Shown here: in pieces, positions 14,287-17,085 of the stretch
Layout: each line of letters opens with the position of its first letter
How positions within the stretch are numbered: the first letter of the stretch is position 1
Origin: Urinicoccus sp.
GTDB lineage: Bacteria; Bacillota; Clostridia; Tissierellales; Peptoniphilaceae
NCBI GenBank assembly: GCA_029983435.1
Contig: JASBZN010000013.1
Span: forward strand, 1 to 17,085
Length of the DNA stretch: 17,085 nt
Direction of reading: 5' to 3'
The notes under the pieces: model-generated
Databases searched by the model: none
Seen by the model: only the letters and a program-made list of their open reading frames with translations
What the model was told of the DNA's origin: nothing
Position numbers and translations under genes: made by a program

Positions 14287-15032
14287 ACTTGTCTCCTTTT
14301 ATTTTTCACATAATAATCATACATACAAATGGACCCAGCCACATTCACATTTAAAGATTCCATATTTTTTTCCATTTCTATAGTCACTCTCTTTAAGGAA
14401 GTCTTTAAATCTGGGCTGACACCATGGGCCTCATTTCCCAAAACTAAAATGGAATTTTCATCCCATTGGTAGGACTCCAACTTGTCTCCTTCTAAATCTG
14501 CCGCCACTAATTGGTGAGAGGAAAGGGCCAATAAGTCTTTGTGACTTACCTGGTAAATAGGCTTTTTAAAAAGAGCGCTCATAGTTGAACGAACTACCTT
14601 AGGATTGTAAATATCCACACAGTCTTCCGATAATAAAATGGCAGAAACTTTAAAACTCACAGCACTTCGAATTAAGCCTCCCAGGTTGCCTGGGTCAGCA
14701 ATTCCATCTAAATATAAAACCAAGCCCTTGGGTACTTCCTCCAATTTTTTTCTCTCTATTTCATAAAGAGCCAAAATTCCTTGGGATGCTACCGTTGGTG
14801 CAGCCTGCCCAAATAAGTCATCTTGAATGACCGTCGTCTTTACCCCTTGGACTAGGTCTCCTTGATAGCTTTCTTTGATGTAAATTTCCAAGGGTTTTTT
14901 TATTGGAGAAAGCTCTTCTAGAACCTGTGGTCCTTCCACAATAAATTGATGATATTTTTTTCGTCCTTTATTGGTGGCCAAAGTCTTTAGTTTTTTTAAG
15001 GTTGGGTTACTTTTGGATGAAATTCTATTCAT
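14283..15032 (-). CDS. TrmH/SpoU-family RNA 2'-O-ribose methyltransferase
   Basis: The enzyme would transfer a methyl group from SAM to a ribose 2'-OH of rRNA or tRNA through a knotted SPOUT fold. In the 249-aa protein, motif 1 is D-G-I-A-D-P-G-N-L-G-G-L-I-R-S-A (109-124, with Asn116 and Arg122), motif 2 is L-V-L-G-N-E-A-H-G-V (197-206), and motif 3 is S-L-N-V-N-V-A-G-S (226-234). The N-terminal ~90 residues are an L30e-like substrate-binding domain with F-I-V-E-G (30-34). I start it at ATG 15030-15032 with GAGAAGG; a TTG four codons earlier is the alternative. It overlaps the ktrA-like stop by 8 bases. The target nucleotide is unknown. Confidence 0.92.
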   Translation of the reverse strand: MNRISSKSNPTLKKLKTLATNKGRKKYHQFIVEGPQVLEELSPIKKPLEIYIKESYQGDLVQGVKTTVIQDDLFGQAAPTVASQGILALYEIERKKLEEVPKGLVLYLDGIADPGNLGGLIRSAVSFKVSAILLSEDCVDIYNPKVVRSTMSALFKKPIYQVSHKDLLALSSHQLVAADLEGDKLESYQWDENSILVLGNEAHGVSPDLKTSLKRVTIEMEKNMESLNVNVAGSICMYDYYVKNKRRQV

Positions 15033-15678
15033 GATCCTTCTCAATTTTACTTATTTGTTCATTTGATCCAAGCACGACTAATATATCTCCTTGCATCAGT
15101 TGAAAATCACTACTGGGAGAAACAATAATATCTCCCTCGCGCTCAATGGCAACAACCGTTACGCCATAACGTTTACGAATCTTTAATTCTTTTAAGGTTA
15201 AATTAACCCAATTGTCATGAACTTTTTGCTCAACCATGGAGTACTTTGGAGATAGTTGGAAAAAGTCCAAGATATTTTTTGAGGTCAAGTTATGGGCCAC
15301 ACGTTTACCCATATCCATTTCAGGATAGATGATTTTATCTGCACCTACTTTTTTTAAAATCATTCCTTCTCTTAAAGAGGGAGCCTTGGCCAAAATAAAT
15401 TCTACTCCCGCCTCTTTTGCTAACATGGTTCCCATAATAGCTACTGTTAAGCTAGACCCAATAGACACCACAGCCACATCGAAGTTGGAAAGTCCAATTT
15501 CTTTCATAGCTAACTCATCCATCACATCACACTGAATAGCCATTGTTACATCGTTACTGATCTTCTTTATTTTATCATAATCTTCATCAATTACCAAAAC
15601 TTCGTTTCCTAGTTCCATCAATGTTTTAGCACAGCTTTCTCCAAAACGGCCACAGCCCATAACAATAAATGATTTCAT
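15025..15678 (-). CDS. K+ uptake RCK-domain regulatory subunit (TrkA/KtrA family)
   Basis: The 217-aa protein is a cytosolic ring-forming regulator of a Trk/Ktr potassium channel. The N-terminal Rossmann fold shows G-C-G-R-F-G (8-13), the nucleotide-binding G-x-G-x-x-G, with an acidic D-E at the end of the second strand (31-32). The C-terminal ~80 residues are a TrkA-C (RCK_C) domain, E-L-K-I-R-K-R-Y-G through to V-L-G-S-N, which often binds c-di-AMP in Gram-positives. A single RCK_N/RCK_C pair is the KtrA size rather than the doubled E. coli TrkA. It is nine bases downstream of the membrane subunit, and its ATG follows AGGAG. Confidence 0.94.
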   Translation of the reverse strand: MKSFIVMGCGRFGESCAKTLMELGNEVLVIDEDYDKIKKISNDVTMAIQCDVMDELAMKEIGLSNFDVAVVSIGSSLTVAIMGTMLAKEAGVEFILAKAPSLREGMILKKVGADKIIYPEMDMGKRVAHNLTSKNILDFFQLSPKYSMVEQKVHDNWVNLTLKELKIRKRYGVTVVAIEREGDIIVSPSSDFQLMQGDILVVLGSNEQISKIEKDHE

Positions 15679-15687
15679 ATTCTACTC

Positions 15688-17028
15688 CTATCCAATATAA
15701 ATGTTTCCCTCTGCAAAATGAATTCTTTGCTTTTTCGCTTTCCTTCCCAAACCTAAAGCAACTGTCGTTGGACCGACGCGGCCTAAAAACATCGTCAAAC
15801 TAATAACTATTTTACTAGCTGTCGATAAACTAGGCGTGATATTTCTTGTAAGACCTACCGTAGCAAAAGCAGAAACTGCTTCGTAAAATAAATCAAAAGA
15901 ATTTTCTCCATTTTCAAAAAGTACCAACAAAAAAGTCGTCATTAAAACTAAAAATACTCCAATAAAAAACATCACAAAGGCCATACGAATCGTTTCTTGG
16001 CCGATTTTTCTCTTATGCCAAACCACATCTTCCTGGCCCCGAACACTTGCTAGAACGGTTAGTAAAATGACCATAAAAGTTGATGTTTTCAATCCTCCAG
16101 CAGTAGATCCTGAAGATCCCCCAATAAACATTAAAAAAATCATCACCATACTGGATATAGGAGTCATACACTCAATGGGCACAGAATTATAACCTGCCGT
16201 CCGAGCAGTTACCGATTGAAAAAACGCCATTAGTACTTTGGAAGCCACAGACTTATTTCCTAACGTTTCAGGATTGGACCATTCTAAAATTAAAATAGCA
16301 AGTCCGCCAAAAAATACCAGAGCTAAACTTGTTTCCAAGACTATTTTACTGTGTAAAGACAATTTTTGAAACGATTTTTTCTCATAAATATCAATATAAA
16401 CTTGAAAACCCAACCCCCCGATAATAATTAAAGCCATGATAATCAAGTTCACATATAGATCTGATTGAAAAAGAAGAAGAGAACTTCCAAACAAGTCAAA
16501 TCCCGCATTACAAAAAGCACTAATTGCATGGAAAACACTATAACCTAATCCTAGCTTAAGTCCGTAGACTGGAATCAAACGGAAGCTCAATAAGAAGGCT
16601 CCCACCCCTTCAACTGCTATTGTAAATAAGCAAAGCCCACGAATTAAGCGAACAACCCCTGTAAGGGTATGAGTATTTAATTGCTCCTTTAAAATTATTC
16701 TTTCTGATAAGCCAATTCTTCTTTTTAAAAATAAATAAATTAAACAAATCAGAGTCATGGTCCCCAAACCACCAATTTGTATGCAAATTAAAATAATTAA
16801 TTTTCCAAAAAAAGACCAGGTTTCTCTTGTATTTCCAATAACCAGTCCCGTTACACAAGAAGCTGAGCTGGAAGTGAATAGGGCATTCACAAAACCAACA
16901 GATTTCCCATTCGCACTGGCTAAAGGCAGGTTCAAAAGCAAGGCCCCTATTAAGATAAGGAAGGCAAAGCTAACTCCTAAGATTAGAGGTGGATTCTTTT
17001 TTAGTCTTTCAAATAAATTAAACTTCAA
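15688..17028 (-). CDS. TrkH/KtrB-family potassium uptake membrane subunit
   Basis: This is the ion-translocating subunit, with four membrane-pore-membrane repeats. The selectivity-filter glycines are visible in V-T-G-L (59-62), C-N-A-G-F (173-177), T-A-G-Y (277-280) and T-V-G-L (390-393). The family's gate region, G-G-S-S-G-S-T-A-G-G-L-K-T (303-315), is intact. At 446 aa it is close to KtrB length. The first codon is TTG at 17026-17028, following GAGGA at a 9-base distance; an ATG just before it opens only a 3-codon frame. With the next gene it should form a KtrAB-like K+ importer. No promoter is visible in the 57 bases up to the window end. Confidence 0.94.
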   Translation of the reverse strand: MKFNLFERLKKNPPLILGVSFAFLILIGALLLNLPLASANGKSVGFVNALFTSSSASCVTGLVIGNTRETWSFFGKLIILICIQIGGLGTMTLICLIYLFLKRRIGLSERIILKEQLNTHTLTGVVRLIRGLCLFTIAVEGVGAFLLSFRLIPVYGLKLGLGYSVFHAISAFCNAGFDLFGSSLLLFQSDLYVNLIIMALIIIGGLGFQVYIDIYEKKSFQKLSLHSKIVLETSLALVFFGGLAILILEWSNPETLGNKSVASKVLMAFFQSVTARTAGYNSVPIECMTPISSMVMIFLMFIGGSSGSTAGGLKTSTFMVILLTVLASVRGQEDVVWHKRKIGQETIRMAFVMFFIGVFLVLMTTFLLVLFENGENSFDLFYEAVSAFATVGLTRNITPSLSTASKIVISLTMFLGRVGPTTVALGLGRKAKKQRIHFAEGNIYIG

Positions 17029-17050
17029 TCTTTCATTCCTCGCTAATTAA

Positions 17051-17076
17051 AATGAGCTCCCTAAACCTAGGGAGCT
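17051..17076 (-). terminator. Terminator-like hairpin just upstream of the K+ channel gene
   Basis: AGCTCCCTA and its exact complement (17055-17063 with 17068-17076) form a 9-bp stem with a 4-base loop. On the minus strand it is followed by CATTTTAATT, a modest T-run. It either ends a gene beyond the window or is the expression platform of a leader regulating the K+ genes. Confidence 0.65.
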
Positions 17077-17085
17077 TGACTGTTC

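Noticed and set aside
16757..17050. 97-aa plus-strand frame opposite the K+ channel gene
   Set aside because: It is a reverse-strand shadow of hydrophobic codons with no domain features.

Overview
The window is a compact, AT-rich stretch in which every supported gene lies on the minus strand, so transcription runs from position 17085 towards 1. Shine-Dalgarno sites of the AGGAGG type, rho-independent terminators, a T-box leader on thrS, ammonia-dependent asparagine synthetase and a CD1247-type acidic protein next to efp all point to a low-GC Gram-positive anaerobe of the Clostridia/Tissierellia kind. A Peptoniphilaceae-like organism is plausible, but the genus cannot be fixed from this sequence. 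There are no rRNA or tRNA genes, CRISPR arrays, insertion sequences or prophage genes.

In transcription order, the right part (17085 to 12982) holds a potassium-uptake pair, a TrkH/KtrB-type channel subunit and a TrkA/KtrA-type RCK regulator. These are followed, with overlaps, by a SpoU/TrmH rRNA or tRNA 2'-O-methyltransferase and hisS. A promoter directly after hisS drives a threonyl T-box leader and thrS. From thrS to 7042 the genes are tightly packed or overlapping: a small SGNH/GDSL hydrolase, a PilO-like membrane protein, and four type IV pilin-like genes. The four have the order and hallmarks of the H-I-J-K (FimT-PilV-PilW-PilX) minor-pilin tip set. No pilus ATPase, platform protein, major pilin or prepilin peptidase is present here. 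No promoter is obvious inside this run, so the pilus cassette may be read from the thrS T-box promoter.

The middle holds efp plus an Asp/Cys-rich CD1247-like gene, with its own promoter and terminator. Next comes a metal-resistance operon in which the heavy-metal-binding domain (73 aa) is separate from its P1B-type Zn/Cd ATPase. That operon's promoter carries a palindrome resembling an ArsR/SmtB operator, but no regulator gene is nearby. The left part has a secreted or membrane-anchored GH18 glycosidase with stress-sheet (copper-amine-oxidase-N-like) and SH3 domains, and a zinc-dependent phospholipase C-like gene whose conserved N-terminus has no normal in-frame start. asnA and the first codons of what may be a GNAT acetyltransferase complete the window.

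Most of this is housekeeping. The parts worth a second look are the pilin tip cassette coupled to T-box thrS, the Asp/Cys-rich protein behind efp, the start problem of the phospholipase-like gene, the orphan operator of the metal operon, and hairpins in the leaders of asnA and ktrB.
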